DNA of 64,000 bases from Scleroderma bovista (GCA_037178675.1 JAYMGJ010000664.1:1-64000), one strand, 5' to 3'; counted from the stretch's first letter, positions 40,652-53,686 are shown. Translations and numbers: made by a program. Notes: generated from the letters alone by a model not told the origin.

Positions 40652-43600
40652 ATGAGTCGAACCATCACCCGAGCAACCATGCGCACGATGTGCAACACGG
40701 AACAACCGCCTGGGGACCCACCCCAAAGCAACGAAAATTTTATCCAGGGTGATCAACCCAGATCCGAGGATACCCAACGCCAAAGGACCACTGGAGGACC
40801 CACTAGGGACCTCGGACAAGGCGCGGATCAACGCGATCAGGACATTAATGTCCGACAGACACCCATAGAAGCACCACCGGTTATGGTAAGATCGCCCCGA
40901 GCGGGTGGTAACTATACTGGAGGGGATCGCATCCCCGGAAGCTTCGTTATAGGCACTGTGCCCATTGAGGATAGCCCTCTAACGAGTAGAAATACATCGA
41001 GAGTGATGAGCTTTGGGAATGATACCCCGATGGAAGAGGATACGTCCTCTACTATTGGGCAAGCCGCCCGTGAAGCCGTAAGAGCGTTGGAGATGCACAA
41101 TACTCCCGAAGCACCCGCGAGCCGAGAACAGGCTCTCCAGTATATGCAGGAATACCTGCACGACGTTGAGAACCAGTGGTGGGAATACGAGGATAATATC
41201 CTCTTCGACAATCATGGCGTAAGACCCAATGAGCATCATGCTCGACAATTCTGACGCCTGCATCAACTTCTTGAGGAGTTCAGAGGGGGATCTGAGTCCC
41301 CTGGAGACGAAGATCAAGAGAGTGTGATTGTCAAGAGGGAGACCTCAGGAAGTCGGGCGACGAGCCCAGTAATGAGTAATAGGGGCACGCGCAACTTAGC
41401 ACAAGAAATCGAAAATGCGTGGAGAGCGCGAGCATTAACCAACAACCAGGAAGGAAACTTGGGTACACCACCCATTAGGAACCAGAATCGAGCCTCCAAC
41501 GAGCGGAGGCGACCCACGTACCTCTCCGGATGTGAAGAGGATATCATGAGGCACCTTTACGGTGACCAAGCGTCGGAGATGATGTGCAGGACCAGGAACC
41601 AGTGCGCTCGACAGCTGGGAAATAAGGGGGGCAACCCCGATGGCGGTGATGATCCGCAAGGAGGTGATGGAGAAGATGACGGGGACGATGGAGCCCCAAA
41701 CAGGGACGATAACAACGAAAACCTAGGGAGGGATCCTCCCAATAGGAGAAATGCAACTAGAGGAGGAGGCGGACCGCCTCGTGGCCCACCAGGCCCCCCT
41801 GGAGGTCCTCCCTCCGATTCGAGCTATCGTCCAAGTGAACACGAGTCAGCCATGGCAGAAACGAACCAAAACCGAATCCGTGACAGCCAAAGGGCCGACG
41901 GTAATCGAGGGAGACAATCCCAATACCTCAGGGGTTACACCCCAGGCAACGACCAATACACTGGGTTCGCCATGCGGCGCTACAGCCAGTGTATTAGGGA
42001 GCAAGTGGGCGACGAGCCCGACGGGCCACTAGGCCCTGAGGTGAAGGCAATGAACCTGCCAAAACCAGGGAAGTATGGGGGCCAGGACGACATGGAGAAG
42101 TTCGACGATTGGCTAACCCAGCTCCTCAAATACTTCAGGACCTTCAAGATCACTGGGTACGGGCGCGACGGAGATCGCGTCCTGTATATGGGGCTGTACC
42201 TCGAAGATATGGCCGCCGAGTGGTATGACCAGGAGGTCGACGCGCCGGAAAGGCGCACTGGCTACTGGTCCTTCGAGGACCTGATCTGTGGACTGTTCAA
42301 GCGATTCATCCACAAGGCTACTGCCCAACAGGCCACCATCAATTACGACCGCACGCGCTACTCCCCCGAGAAGGGAGCGCTCGCGTTCTACAATGATTTG
42401 AAAAGGCAGGCGCACCGCATGGTTGAACCCCCTGACGAGTATTCATTCAGGAGGAAGTTCATTGGGGGCCTGCCCCTGTCTATTGTTAAGATGGTACTAG
42501 AAGCGCGAGGGATAACGGCGGAACATTCCTCCATGGACGAGATCCTCGACAAGGTGAAATGAATGGAAGGAGCGCAAAAGGCTCTGAGTCTGATGATGAG
42601 GAATAATCCTCAAAGTGGAGGGTCGATCTCCAAAGGATCCTCGAGCAATAATCGCTCAGATGCAAGCAAGAGCGGCAGCACCAACAATAGCGGTCACCAA
42701 CAGTATAAATTTGTGAGAAAGGGGAATCTGTTGTACAGGAGGCCCCTTGACAGAGATAGGAGCACCAGCGCTCAGGGGGGTAAGGATCAGGGGACCCGCT
42801 CTCAGAGGCAGGGTTCCCAGAATAGTGGAGCAAATGCAGGGGCAAACAACCCCAATACAGCGCAGAAGTCAGGCAACGCTGCATTCCGCAAGGGAATTAC
42901 TTGCTACAACTGCGGGAACGAGGGACATCTCGCATCCGAGTGCTGGCACCCAAGGAAAGATAAGGGGAAGGCCCCCCAGGCGCGACTGTACGCAGTGGAC
43001 GTGTGTGAGGACGAGGTTGACACCTCAAAGGACGAAGGAATTGGGGAAGATCACCCCGCCATCGATCTCAACGAGGAGAAAGCAGGTGATGACGCGCAGG
43101 AAGCGCAAGAACACAATGAGATAGAGGCAGAACACCTCGACGCGTATTCTACTATTGACGAAGAAGAGGACGATGATGAACTCGTCGGATTCCTTGGGGC
43201 GATGCACCCCATAGAGGAGTTTGATGAACCCGATGACGAACACGTCGTCCAGTGTTGTTCCATGCAAGTGGAATATAATGAGGGGATTGATTCCTCAGAT
43301 GCCAGTACTGGATTAACCCCGGGCCCATCAGAGGTCGGGGAAAGCCCTCAGCGAAGGCCAGTAGAGGCCAACAGCACTGTCGCGCAGGAAGTACATTCAC
43401 GTTGGACCTGGAGGGTGTGTTATGGCGTGATACACTGGGGGGATTGTGCGGTATGCACAGCGTACATCCGCCACCTCGACGAGGCAGTGTGGAATGGCAA
43501 CCCTTCAGTTGTAGTTGCGCTGAGGGAAATTGAGCAGCACGCTCGAGAAGAGTACAATAGGGGATGGAACGACTGTGACCAGGCACAGATGCAGTGCGAC

Positions 43601-44569
43601 TGGGCACGAACGTGCAACGCGCACAAGGGGCGCACGACGTCCCCTCAACCATTGGCTGACGTCGGTGAAGTGGTACCTGAGCGAACTAGGCCCATGAATG
43701 TAGAGGTACAGGCCCCCAAGCCTGTAGACGACATTGCAAGGGCGGTTAGTCCCCCGGCGATGATCGCTGATGGTGAAGAGCGTGACGACCTGCTCGAGAG
43801 CGAACTGCATCGCATGGTGGCAGGCATGAGAATTCGCGGCTTAGCGATGGAGTTCCCCGTGCCTGCTCCAGCGAGTTCTGTGGGGGACATGCGCCCCCAG
43901 GCATTGACAGAAACAAGCATATTACATTATGAGGATGACACAGTCGTCATAGTACGCGGAAATGGTCAAGAGACCGTGATCTCTTCAGGAGCATGGAATG
44001 GGGACAGGGCCCCGGCAAGGATTGACCAGCGCATGGCCGCGATGACCACTGAGCCCGTGGCTCGAGCGTTCCGATACACATTGAATGCAAATAATTCGCA
44101 AGGGACGATCTTGCGCCCGATGGTTCCCGCAGGCATCCGGGCCTGCGTTACTGTCGAGGCACTGATTCATGGGTGTCGTGCCCTCACTATGGTTGACACT
44201 GGGAGTACGGGGAATTTCCTGAGCCCCGCGTTCGCCACGGTCACCCGTGTGGCTACATTCCCCCTTCAGCAACAGCTCACTTTGCAGTTGGGATGCGTGG
44301 GTAGCTGCTCGAGGATTACCCATGGAGCGTGCGCTCAGCTATTGATCGGGGCATTTTCAGCCCAAATATACTTCGATATTGCGAATATCGATCGCTACGA
44401 TTGCATCCTAGGCATACCATTCCTGTGGCAGAACGCCGCTGTTGTCGACTTCGGTCAACAGAAACTGCGCATTGGGCGTGGAGAGATTCCCATGTTACAG
44501 GACCCTGAGGCCCCATCTGCGAGACCATCTCGCATGCGTGTATTGGGGAACCCTCCTCAACGCGATTGA
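40652..44569 (+). pseudogene. gag: Gag-protease of element E with two TGA stops
   Basis: A single frame of about 1305 codons is interrupted only by TGA at 41252-41254 and 42560-42562. It has a long Gly/Pro/acidic N-terminal region, a capsid region (KPGKYGGQDDMEKFDDWLTQ; WYDQEVDAPERRTGYWSFED), a CCHC knuckle CYNCGNEGHLASEC (42903-42944), a long acidic linker, and an aspartic protease with MVDTGSTGNFLSP (near 44190). The fused Gag-protease and separate Pol ORF are typical of its lineage. Both stops can be explained by CGA-to-TGA change, so this copy is recently inactivated and not ancient. Confidence 0.88.
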
Positions 44570-44668
44570 CTGCCTACACAGGCGGACCTGGCTGGTGCCC
44601 GGTCGTGCGTACGCAGGGGAGGGGGGGGGAGCGTTGGAAGAATCGACCCAGTAAACGAAGCAGAACCT

Positions 44669-46467
44669 ATGATTACAGTGAGGAGACTCGCAGGAATTAG
44701 GGCAGTTAAGCCCATGACTGAGGGGGATATACCTCGATTACGGAACCAGTGGTTCCAAGAATATAGTGACATATTAAGTGGGATGATCCCGAAGTTACCA
44801 CCCTTGCAGGAGGTGAACCACAGGATACCACTTTTAGACGAGGGCAAACAGTACTCGTACCATCTGCCCAGGTGTCCAGATGCGCTGAAACAACAGTTGT
44901 CGGAAAAGATACGAACGTATACCAACGCTGGATGGTGGGAAATGAAGAGCGTCCCGCAGGCTGCCCCAATGCTATGCATCCCGAAGAAAACTGGCAAGCT
45001 ACGAACGGTCATAGATTGCCAGAAGAGGAATGACAATACTGTCAAGGACGTCACTCCCTTCCCTGATCAGGATCAGATCCGGATGGACGTAGCGCGAGCG
45101 AAATACCGCTCAAAGATAGACCTATCCAACGCGTATGAACAGGTGAGGATAGAGCCTCAGGATGTGTGGAAGACCGCATTCTCCATGATTTACGGGACCT
45201 TCCTCAGTCAGGTCATGCAACAAGGGGACTGCAATGCCCCAGCGACGTTCCAATGTCTGATGACAGTTATATTCCGTGACCATCTGGGTCGTTTCGTCTA
45301 CGCTTATCTCGATGATTTATTTGTCTATAGTGAGACAATCGAGGAGCATGAACAGCACCTCAGAAAGATATTCGAGATACTGAGGAAGAACAGATTCTAC
45401 CTCGAGAAGGAGAAATGCGACTTATATGCGATAAGGCTTGATTGCCTCGGACATGTCATCGATGAAAAGGGTGTTCACGCTGACAGGGACAAGATGTCCA
45501 GGATCAGAGGCTGGAGGACCCCAAGGAATCTGAATGAGGTACAGAGATTTGTGGGCCTCGTAGAATACCTGGCACAGTTCATGCCCGACGTGTCTACGTA
45601 TGCCACGCCTCTCACAGGGATACAGAGGAATGGTCATCCATTCCAGTGGAGGGAACTCCACGATAAGTGTTTCCAAACTATCAAGGCGCTGGCGTGCAAA
45701 TACCCTATTCTGAGGCCCATCAACCCCTCAAAACCTGAGCCTATATGGCTCGTGTGCGATGCTTCACTTTATGGAGTAGGCGCTCTGTATGGGCAAGGGC
45801 CCGAATGGAAGACCTGTAGACCCGCGGGGTTCATGTCAAAGAAGTTGACGGATGCCCAGCAGAACTATCGGACTTTCGAGCGAGAGACACTCGCAATAAT
45901 CGAAGCATTAATGAAGTGGGAGGACAAGCTCCTCGGATTCAAATTCACGATCGTCACCGACCACGAGGCATTGGGATACCTCAAGATGCAGCGAAAGCTG
46001 TCCAGCAGACAGGTACAATGGCTGGATTATATGTCCAGATTTGACGCAACAATTGTCTACGTCAAGGGTACGGAGAACAAAGTAGCGGACTGTCTGTCCA
46101 GGTATTACGAGGATGGAGGTGGAGAATGCGCCTCCAACGAAGATATAGACTGGGCAAATGCTGACATTCACCTGGACCCAGAAGGGGACAATCTTCCCCA
46201 TGATCGGTGGCAGGAACTGCGCCTTAGTGCGATAAGGGAAGTGGGGGGTGAACCCATGACGAAGAACAGGAGGATGACTGAGCAGAAGGAAGCTCGTAGG
46301 ATGGAAGCAGAAGAGATGGCGACCAACGCTGAGATGAGTAAGGGAGATGATCTCTCCGAAAGTTCAGGAGACGATCCCAGCCTACTCGAATCTGCGGGTA
46401 GCTCACCCGACCTACCAAACCATGTACGAGCGCAGCCAGGGCTCGAAGGCGCTATAAGCGCGGGATA
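44669..46467 (+). CDS. pol: Pol of element E, first part (RT-RNase H)
   Basis: Starts at ATG 44669. The reverse transcriptase has MLCIPKKTGKLRTVIDCQKR, SKIDLSNAYEQVRI and AYLDDLFVYSE (active site 45304-45315). RNase H has VCDASLYGVGALYG, FERETLAIIEAL and TDHEALGYLK. A charged linker follows. At 46467 the frame is cut by element F. Removing F and one GGATA copy joins ...GAISAG to YKNDSVLSKVL in frame (54333 onward). The uncut frame is open, so only the insertion breaks this gene. Confidence 0.92.
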
Positions 46468-47100
46468 TGTTACGACCATGCCCAACTCCGGGTCTTATCT
46501 GGTCACTCCGGTCGCATCGCAACTCTACAGCTCAACTCCGGTCGCTCAACACTTACTCCGGTCACGCTCGCGCAGATATGCCTCCATTAAGTACGACCCT
46601 TGGACTATCCTCTATTCGCTCGTTACCACACCTCGCCGTTTACCCTGCCTTGACGTGAGTTCTCCGTGAACTCGATATATCCTATACCTTGTAGCATTTT
46701 CACCGGACCTGATTTATTTTACCCGGACCTGACTTTATTTTCATCGGACCTGACCTAGTACTTTCTCTGGTTGTCCCTTGTCTGTCTTTCAGGCTGGTTA
46801 CTTGTCACCGTATATACTCGACCCTAGTTCTTACTTAGTATAAGTACTCTGTAGTGTATCCTGTACTCCTCAGTCTGAAATCATCTAAGTCACTACTCCT
46901 GATCCTCTGTCCGTCTCCGTCTCTATCTCCGTCTGACCGGAACCTATGCAAGGGATCAACGCTCGCCGTCCTTGTCGTTGAATCCAAATGGTCGCAACTC
47001 CGGCCCGGGCTAACCTCTGCCCAAACCTCTGACCTCCCCTCTCGTCCGCTTTCGTCCAGACTTGACCGGACCCCCTACCGGAGTAGACCCGGACTTGACA
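46468..47100 (+). repeat. 5' LTR of element F
   Basis: 633 bp. GTATAAGTACTC at 46838; predicted RNA start AGTCTGAAAT at 46872-46881. Confidence 0.95.
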
Positions 47101-47102
47101 GT

Positions 47103-47112
47103 ATTTCAGACT
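47103..47112 (+). other. Predicted self-priming site of element F
   Basis: ATTTCAGACT, two bases after the LTR, perfectly complementary to 46872-46881. Identical to the site in element C. Confidence 0.7.
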
Positions 47113-47169
47113 CACACTTGTGTGGGTTCACTGTTCCATACCCCGTACGCAAACTAGCTTCTATTTCTT

Positions 47170-48609
47170 ATGACTATGACTACGCGCTCTCGTGCTCGTA
47201 CCGCTGCAGCACTTGCTGAGGAAGCAGGTGCAGTAGACGACCTCCATCTCTCTGCTGCCCAACAAGCCCTGTCTAACCGCAGGCAACCTCCGGCTTCCGT
47301 AAGCCAATTCCGGAGCTTTACAGCTCGAAACCCTACAGCGCCTTTGACTCCGCGTCGAGATGCTGCGTCTCAGAGCCTTCGTGGTTCTGCAGACTTAGGT
47401 CACCATGAATCCGTTTCTGGTGATCGATTCCCCTACCGTCGCAACCCCACTCCGGAACGTTGCGAACCTGCCCGTCACCAGTGGTTTGGCCCCAAGGACG
47501 GACCCGGAGATGATCTGGACGACCCCGGAGATGGCGACAACGATGATGACGACGATGATGACTTTGTCGACGCCATGGATGAACTAGACCCTGGTCTGGC
47601 TGTCTTCCAAAATTTAGCAGTCGCCGTCAATCGCCTCTCCCGCTCCTCCCGCCGGACCAATGACGCCTCTTCCTCCCGTGCCAAAGTCCGTGAACCGGAC
47701 ACCTTCAACGGTACAGATCCCAAAAAGCTCAGGACCTTCTTGGTCCAGTGTGAGCTCTGTTTCCAGGATCGAGCCAAGGCATTCTGCCTTGATAGGGCAA
47801 AAGTAACTTTCACCCAATCATATCTAAAAGGGATGACCCTAGAATGGTTCGAACCGGACCTACTGCACTCCGGCGATCTGGCTGACCGTCCACTCTGGAT
47901 GGACAGTTGGGTCCACTTTGTCGCTGAGCTCCAGAACACCTTTGGACCTCACGACCCCATCGCTGATGCTGAACATCAGCTCGAGCATCTCCGGATGAAG
48001 GATGCACACCATGTTACGCGGTATATCGTGGACTTCAACCGCCTCGCCTCCCAGGTCCAGGTCTACGGAGATGGTGCACTCCGCCACCTATTCTACTCTG
48101 GTCTCCCGGATCGTCTCAAGGACGAAATTGCTCGAGTCGGGAAACCCCTGACTCTACATGGGTTGAGGGTTCTTTGTCAAGAGATCGACGCGCACTATTG
48201 GGAGCGCAAAGACGAGATCTCCCGTATGACGAAGAGCCAGCCTACCTCGTCCACCCCCAAGCCCTCCAACTCCGGAGGCAACTCCCCCAAGCCCGGTCAG
48301 GCCAAGACCGGCAACTCCCCCAGCTCCGGCAACTCTGGCTCGTCCAAGACAACCAGCAACCAGTCCTCCTCCGGTTCCAGACCAGACCTAACCAACAAGC
48401 TTGGTAAGGACAGGAAGCTAACTGCAGACGAGCGCAAAAGGCGTCTGGACAACAACCTCTGCATGTTCTGCGGAGGTACCGGTCATTTCACGGACAACTG
48501 TCCAAAAAAGACCAAAAAGGCCAAGGCTCGCGCTGCGGCCATTGCTGCAGAGTCCGGTAAGACGGACTCTACCAACTCGGGTGCCAACTCCGAGTCAAAA
48601 AAAGAGTAA
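47170..48609 (+). CDS. gag: Gag of gypsy element F
   Basis: 479 residues with the same domain order as C Gag: basic N-terminus, Asp-rich run, capsid region (FNGTDPKKLRTFLVQCELCF; FYSGLPDRLKDEIARVGKP), Ser/Asn/Pro linker and zinc knuckle CMFCGGTGHFTDNC. The frame is intact. It ends GAG TAA directly after the seven-A slippery run at 48597-48603. Product: particle-forming Gag, with the Gag-Pol fusion made by a -1 shift. Confidence 0.95.
   Translation: MTMTTRSRARTAAALAEEAGAVDDLHLSAAQQALSNRRQPPASVSQFRSFTARNPTAPLTPRRDAASQSLRGSADLGHHESVSGDRFPYRRNPTPERCEPARHQWFGPKDGPGDDLDDPGDGDNDDDDDDDFVDAMDELDPGLAVFQNLAVAVNRLSRSSRRTNDASSSRAKVREPDTFNGTDPKKLRTFLVQCELCFQDRAKAFCLDRAKVTFTQSYLKGMTLEWFEPDLLHSGDLADRPLWMDSWVHFVAELQNTFGPHDPIADAEHQLEHLRMKDAHHVTRYIVDFNRLASQVQVYGDGALRHLFYSGLPDRLKDEIARVGKPLTLHGLRVLCQEIDAHYWERKDEISRMTKSQPTSSTPKPSNSGGNSPKPGQAKTGNSPSSGNSGSSKTTSNQSSSGSRPDLTNKLGKDRKLTADERKRRLDNNLCMFCGGTGHFTDNCPKKTKKAKARAAAIAAESGKTDSTNSGANSESKKE
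48597..48603 (+). promoter_or_regulatory. -1 frameshift site between gag and pol of element F
   Basis: (TC)A AAA AAA G, then GAG TAA. The -1 frame is open to ATG 48714, with the conserved trans-frame peptide ASCVDSGSAPKEARLNASAL. Confidence 0.75.
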
Positions 48610-48713
48610 GCAGCTCCCGGCCCTCCGCACAACCGGCGAGCTGTGTTGACTCCGGAAGTGCACCCAAGGAGGCCCGCCTCAACGCGTCCGCTCTTTTCGA
48701 CCCAAACTCTCTT

Positions 48714-51700
48714 ATGCCTTATGTTTCTCTTTTATCTCATGATATACCTAAAATCCGCGCACTTGTGGACTCCGGGTCCACGCATTGCTTTGTAGATACC
48801 AAGTATGCTTTCGGACACTCTCTCCTCACTTACTCCGTTTCCCCGATTGTACTCCGGCTTTTCGACGGTACCTCGAATTTTGTAATTACTCAAGCCGTCG
48901 ACCTATCAGTGAAGTTCCCCGCATCCGGTGATGTCACCCCCATGACCTTTTACCTAACTCTGCTGGATTCTGAATGCAAAATTGTTCTCGGACATAACTG
49001 GCTCACCCGCTACAATCCGTTGATTGACTGGGTATTGAGCAGTTTAACATTCCGAACACTTGCAGAAAGTTTGCCAGCGCCCCCGTCGACTCCCTCTCCG
49101 GTTCAGTCCGGTAACCCTGTCTCCGGCCTCTCCGGCCAATCTGACCCCGGCCCCGTGCCATCTGTCGACACTCCAGTTTGCACCCCTCCGCACATCTCCC
49201 TGATTAATGCAGCCACATTCGTGCGTGCGTGCAAATTAGAGGGATCTACCAAATACCAACTTCAGCTGCGTCCCTCCGACTCAGCAAAGGCTCGTTCTTC
49301 CTCCGCCTCTACTCTGCTGGACCTGGACATCGTCCCTCCGGAGTATCGCGATTATGCGGATGTGTTCAGCAAGGCAAAGGCCTCTGAACTTCCCCCGCAT
49401 CGCGACTACGACTTGAAGATCGACCTTGAAGAAGGTACTTCCCCACCTCTGGGAACCCTCTACTCACTGTCTCTGGTTGAGCTCTCCACTCTCCGGACCT
49501 TCATCGACGAGAATCTTAATACAGGTTTCATCCGTCCTACCGCTTCCTCCCATGCTGCTCCGGTCCTCTTCGTAAAAAAAAAGGACGGTTCACTCCGCCT
49601 CTGCGTTGACTTCCGAGGCCTAAACAAAATCACCAAAAAGGATCGCTATCCACTCCCCCTAATCTCTGACCTACTAGACTCCCCAAGCCGTGCTAAGATC
49701 TACTCGAAGATTGACCTCCGGCATGCGTACCATCTAGTCTGGATTGCTCCGGGGGATGAGTGGAAGACCGCCTTCCGTATGCGCTATGGGTCTTACGAGT
49801 GGTTAGTAATGCCCTTTGGCCTCACTAATGCCCCTGCAGCCTTCCAGCGCTTTGTCAACACCATCTTTGCTGACATGCTGGATGTCTGCGTCGTCGTGTA
49901 CCTCGACGACATCCTCATCTACTCCGAGGATATGGAGTCCCACCAGCAGCACGTCCGAGAAGTGCTCCGCCGTCTCCGGTTGCATGGCCTCTTTGCCAAA
50001 CCGGAGAAATGTGAGTTCCACTCGGACTCGGTAGAGTATCTTGGCTACCGCCTATCTCCGGAAGGTTTGACTATGTCTCCGGACAAAATCCAAACCATCT
50101 CCGACTGGCCTGAACCACGAAAGGTAAAGGACATCCAGTCCTTCCTAGGCTTCGCCAATTCTACCGCTGGTTCATCTTTAACTACTCCGACATCGTGGTC
50201 CCCCTTACCCGACTCACCCGGAAGGATGCCCCTTGGAACTTCTCCGAGGACTGTCGACATTCGTTCAATGCACTTAAGCATGCCTTCACTACTGTGCCCA
50301 TTCTCACTCACTTCATTCCGGATACCCCTATCATCGTGGAAACCGATGCCTCCGACTATGCTGTCGCCGATATCTTGTCTATTACCTGCACCAACGGAGA
50401 AATTCGTCCGGTCGCCTACTACTCCCGGACTTTGACCGCTCCGGAGCTGAACTACGACACCCACGATAAGGAATTGCTTGCTATCTTCGAAGCATTCCGG
50501 AACTGGCACCACTACCTCGAAGGCTCCGCCTCTCCTATTGACGTCGTCACGGACCACAAGAATCTCGAGTATTTCTCAACCTCAAAAGTACTGTCCCGCC
50601 AGCAAGCCCGGTGGTCTGAATTTCTCTCTCAATTTAATCTTGTCATTCGTTTCCACCCCGGAAAACTCGGTGCCAAGCCGGACGCTCTCACTAGACGATG
50701 GGACGTCTACCCCAAAGAGGGGGATAGTGGCTACGCCCAGGTTAATCCCCAAAACCTTAGGCCGGTGTTCACTCAAGAACAACTCTCTAATTCCCTTCGC
50801 GCTACTTATCTAGAGTTTCCAGTCCTCCGTGCAGTCGCAATCATGGACGTGGAAACACTCCATAGCGACATCCTCTCCGCACTACCCTCTGATCCCATTG
50901 CCCAGGTCCACCTCGCAGATCCACCGGACTCTCGCTGGTCCACAGACGAGGCTGGATTCCTTCGACTAGACGGTCGCATATACATACCGGACTTGGATGA
51001 CCTCCGTCTCCGGGTACTCCAGTATCGACACGATCACCCACTCGCTGGTCACTTTGGGCAAAACCGGACTCTAGAGCTAATCCGGCGTGAGTATACCTGG
51101 CCTGGTCTCTGGACCTTTGTCAAGGATTACGTCCGGTCATGTACCTCTTGCGCACGAGCTAAGACACCGCGCCATAGACCCTACGGGTTGCTGAAACAGC
51201 TCCCTGTACCGGAGAAGCCTTGGAACTCCATCTCAATGGACTTCATAGAGCAACTCCCTTCATCTACTGGCTTTACCGCCATCCTGGTCGTGGTAGACAG
51301 GCTTTCTAAACAAGCCATTTTCATCCCTACTCATGACACCATCACTAGCCCGGAGCTCGCAAAGCTCTTTTTACTCCACATGTTCTCCAAGCACGGTGTT
51401 CCCGCCCACGTCACCTCAGATCGCGGTACCGAGTTCGTCTCACACTTCTTCCAGTCACTCGGAAAGGCCCTCGACATGCGCCTCCACTTCACCTCTGGTT
51501 ACCACCCGGAGGGCGATGGCCAGACAGAGCGGTCTAACCAGACGCTGGAACAGTACCTCCGGATCTACTGCAACTACCAGCAGGACAACTGGGCGGACTT
51601 ACTCCCATTGGCAGAGTTTGCATACAACAACGCACCTAGTGCTACCACCGGAGTCTCTCCGTTCTTCGCTAACAAGGGCTACCACCCTAACATCTCTGTC

Positions 51701-52318
51701 TACCCAGAACGCGACATGACCTCTGCCAGGGCTCGTGACTACGCAGTCGACCTTGAGTCGCTGCACCAATACCTTCAAGAAGAAATGGCCAATGCGCAAC
51801 TTCGCTACCAAGGTCCGGCTGATGCCAAACGTACTCCGGCACCGGACTTCAAAGTAGGCGATCAAGTATACGTGAAAGCCAAGTACTTCCGGTCTACTCG
51901 ACCATCCAAAAAGCTATCAGAAAAGAATCTTGGGCCCTACACTATCATAGCACAAGTAGGCTCTCTCTCTTTTACGCTACGTCTTCCAGATTCCATGCAC
52001 GCCGTCCATCCCGTCTTCCACGTCTCCCAACTCGAACCGGCCATACCCAACACTATACCGGACCGGATACAGCCTCCTCCGCCACCAGTCGAGGTAGATG
52101 GTGAACCGGAGTTTGAGATCTCTGAGATCCTCGACTCCAAGGTTGACCGTCGACGAAAATCGTGCAAACTGCTGTACTTGGTACGTTGGTCCGGTTACGA
52201 AGGAACTGACGAAGAAACCTCTTGGCTACTTGCCACTGAGCTAGGCAACGCTACGGAATTACTCGAAGACTACCATGTCCGGTACCCGGACAAACCCAGA
52301 CCACTCGCGTCTATGTAA
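48714..52318 (+). pseudogene. pol: Pol of element F, complete except for a 1-nt deletion
   Basis: It has: protease ALVDSGSTHCFVD; reverse transcriptase with VVYLDDILIYSE; RNase H ETDASDYAVADILS; integrase HHCC (HFGQNRTLELIRREY, CTSCARAK) and core (MDFIEQLP, TSDRGTEFVSHFF, DGQTERSNQTLEQ); the C-terminal VHPVFHVSQLEP; and a chromodomain (EISEILDSKVDRRRKSCKLL, LVRWSGYEGTDEETSW). Near 50158-50160 one T is missing (AATTCTAC, where C has AATTTCTAC), which shifts the frame between RT and RNase H. Everything downstream is open to TAA at 52316-52318. Apart from this base the gene looks functional. Confidence 0.95.
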
Positions 52319-52483
52319 TAATACTCTCGCTCTCTGTTTCTCTTATCCATTTCTCTTATCTGTTTCCCCTATCTGTTTCACTCTGTAATATCACTCACTC
52401 TCAAATCCAGCCACTTTTCTCTATAAACAAAAAAGTAAAACTAAATTACATTTTCTATTTACAAGGAGTCCGGACCGGACCAC

Positions 52484-53534
52484 CTACTCCAGCACACCGC
52501 TGCCAGGGTTCTCCTGCTCCTCACGGAGCCCCTGGACTTCTTGTTCGACCTCCTCCGGGTCGACCTCTGCCTCGCTGTCCTCCTCGTCCTCGTCCCAGGG
52601 CGCCGTAAAGAAACGACACTCCTTGAGAAAAGTCTCGAGGCCGGCCGTCAACCGCTCATTTCCCCTCGCCACCGAGCGAGTGGCATCCGCGACCCGGCGC
52701 ATCTGACCGGTCATCTCCTCCACCGCCCCGGTCAACCGGTCCAGTCGTTCCAAGAATGGCCCAGGGTCAAACCCGGACCGTTTCCCAGACGGCCCTGGCA
52801 CTTCGACGATGTCGTCGTCGTCGTTGACGACCTTCGCCAGCTTCTTCTTCTTCCGCTTTTCACCGCCTCGCGGTGACGTCGCCACCTCCTTCTCCTTCGC
52901 CTTACCCATGCCTTTGTCCACTACCGGACCGGGACCCCCCACCTCCGGCCACTTGCACTTCTCCTTGAGGCCGGCGCACTTCATGCACGTGCGCTGCTTG
53001 GGTTTTTCCGGGTCTCGTGCGCACTTGGCCTTGTGCTTCACACAGTGAATGCACCTACCAAAAAATTAACAAAGTAACAAGGGAATAAAATTTAAAAAAA
53101 AATACTTACCGGACATTGTCGCTCCGGTCTTCACTCGGACCCGCCTCCGGTTCCTCCCTTGCTTGCTTCTTCGACGCCTCCTGCGCCATCGCTCTCTGCC
53201 TCGCGGTGACCTCTGCAGCCCTCCGTTGCACCTCCACCCTGTCCTTCTCCACCTGCTCCCGTGCTTGGCGTTCCGCCTCCGCCTTCGCTCTCTCCGCCTC
53301 CTCTTGTGCTCTTGCCTCTGCCTCTTCGCGCGCTCGCCTCTCCGCCTCCTCCCTACGTTGCCTCTCCTCCCTCTTCACTTGCTTGCGACGATGGTGCTCC
53401 TTCGCTTTGGCATCGAGAACGTCGGATTCGTCCTCGCTACCGGACTGTAACTCCAGTGTCAAGGCCTTCGTCCAATCCCTGGACTCGGTGGCAACGGGGG
53501 CAACGGGGCTGGTGGACTTAGCAGTGGCCGACAT
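52484..53534 (-). CDS. Antisense accessory gene of element F: coiled-coil protein with Zn2Cys6-like cluster
   Basis: 331 residues after splicing. Exon 1 is 53534-53110, the intron 53109-53055 (GTAAGT to TAG, 55 bp), exon 2 53054-52484. Residues about 10-35 contain RDWTKALTLELQSGSEDE. Residues 45-125 are a Glu/Arg/Ala-rich coiled coil. Splicing creates C143-x2-C146-x6-C153-x11-C165-x2-C168-x6-C175, exactly the spacing of the fungal Zn2Cys6 binuclear cluster. Basic KRKKKK (about 208-213), an acidic DDDD, a second helical region and an acidic C-terminus follow. It is convergent with pol (166 bp between stops) and has its own TATA box. Homologues sit at the same place in C and D. DNA binding, possibly to the element itself, is inferred. 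No catalytic motif is visible. A role in nucleic-acid packaging is an alternative. Confidence 0.85.
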
Positions 53535-53584
53535 GTTAGGATCGCGGAAAGAAAACTGGGGGTAACAAGCAAAACCGGTCTGAT

Positions 53585-53592
53585 CTTTATAG
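53585..53592 (-). promoter_or_regulatory. TATA box of the antisense gene in element F
   Basis: CTATAAAG on the minus strand inside GATCTTTATAGATC, about 50 nt before ATG 53534. Conserved in C. Confidence 0.6.
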
Positions 53593-53686
53593 ATCCATAA
53601 TTCGTACTCAGACAACACTCCGGTACTCCGCATTGTTCTAAGCGACCACACGACAGCCTCATTGGGGCCTCATGGGTTCGGCCCCT

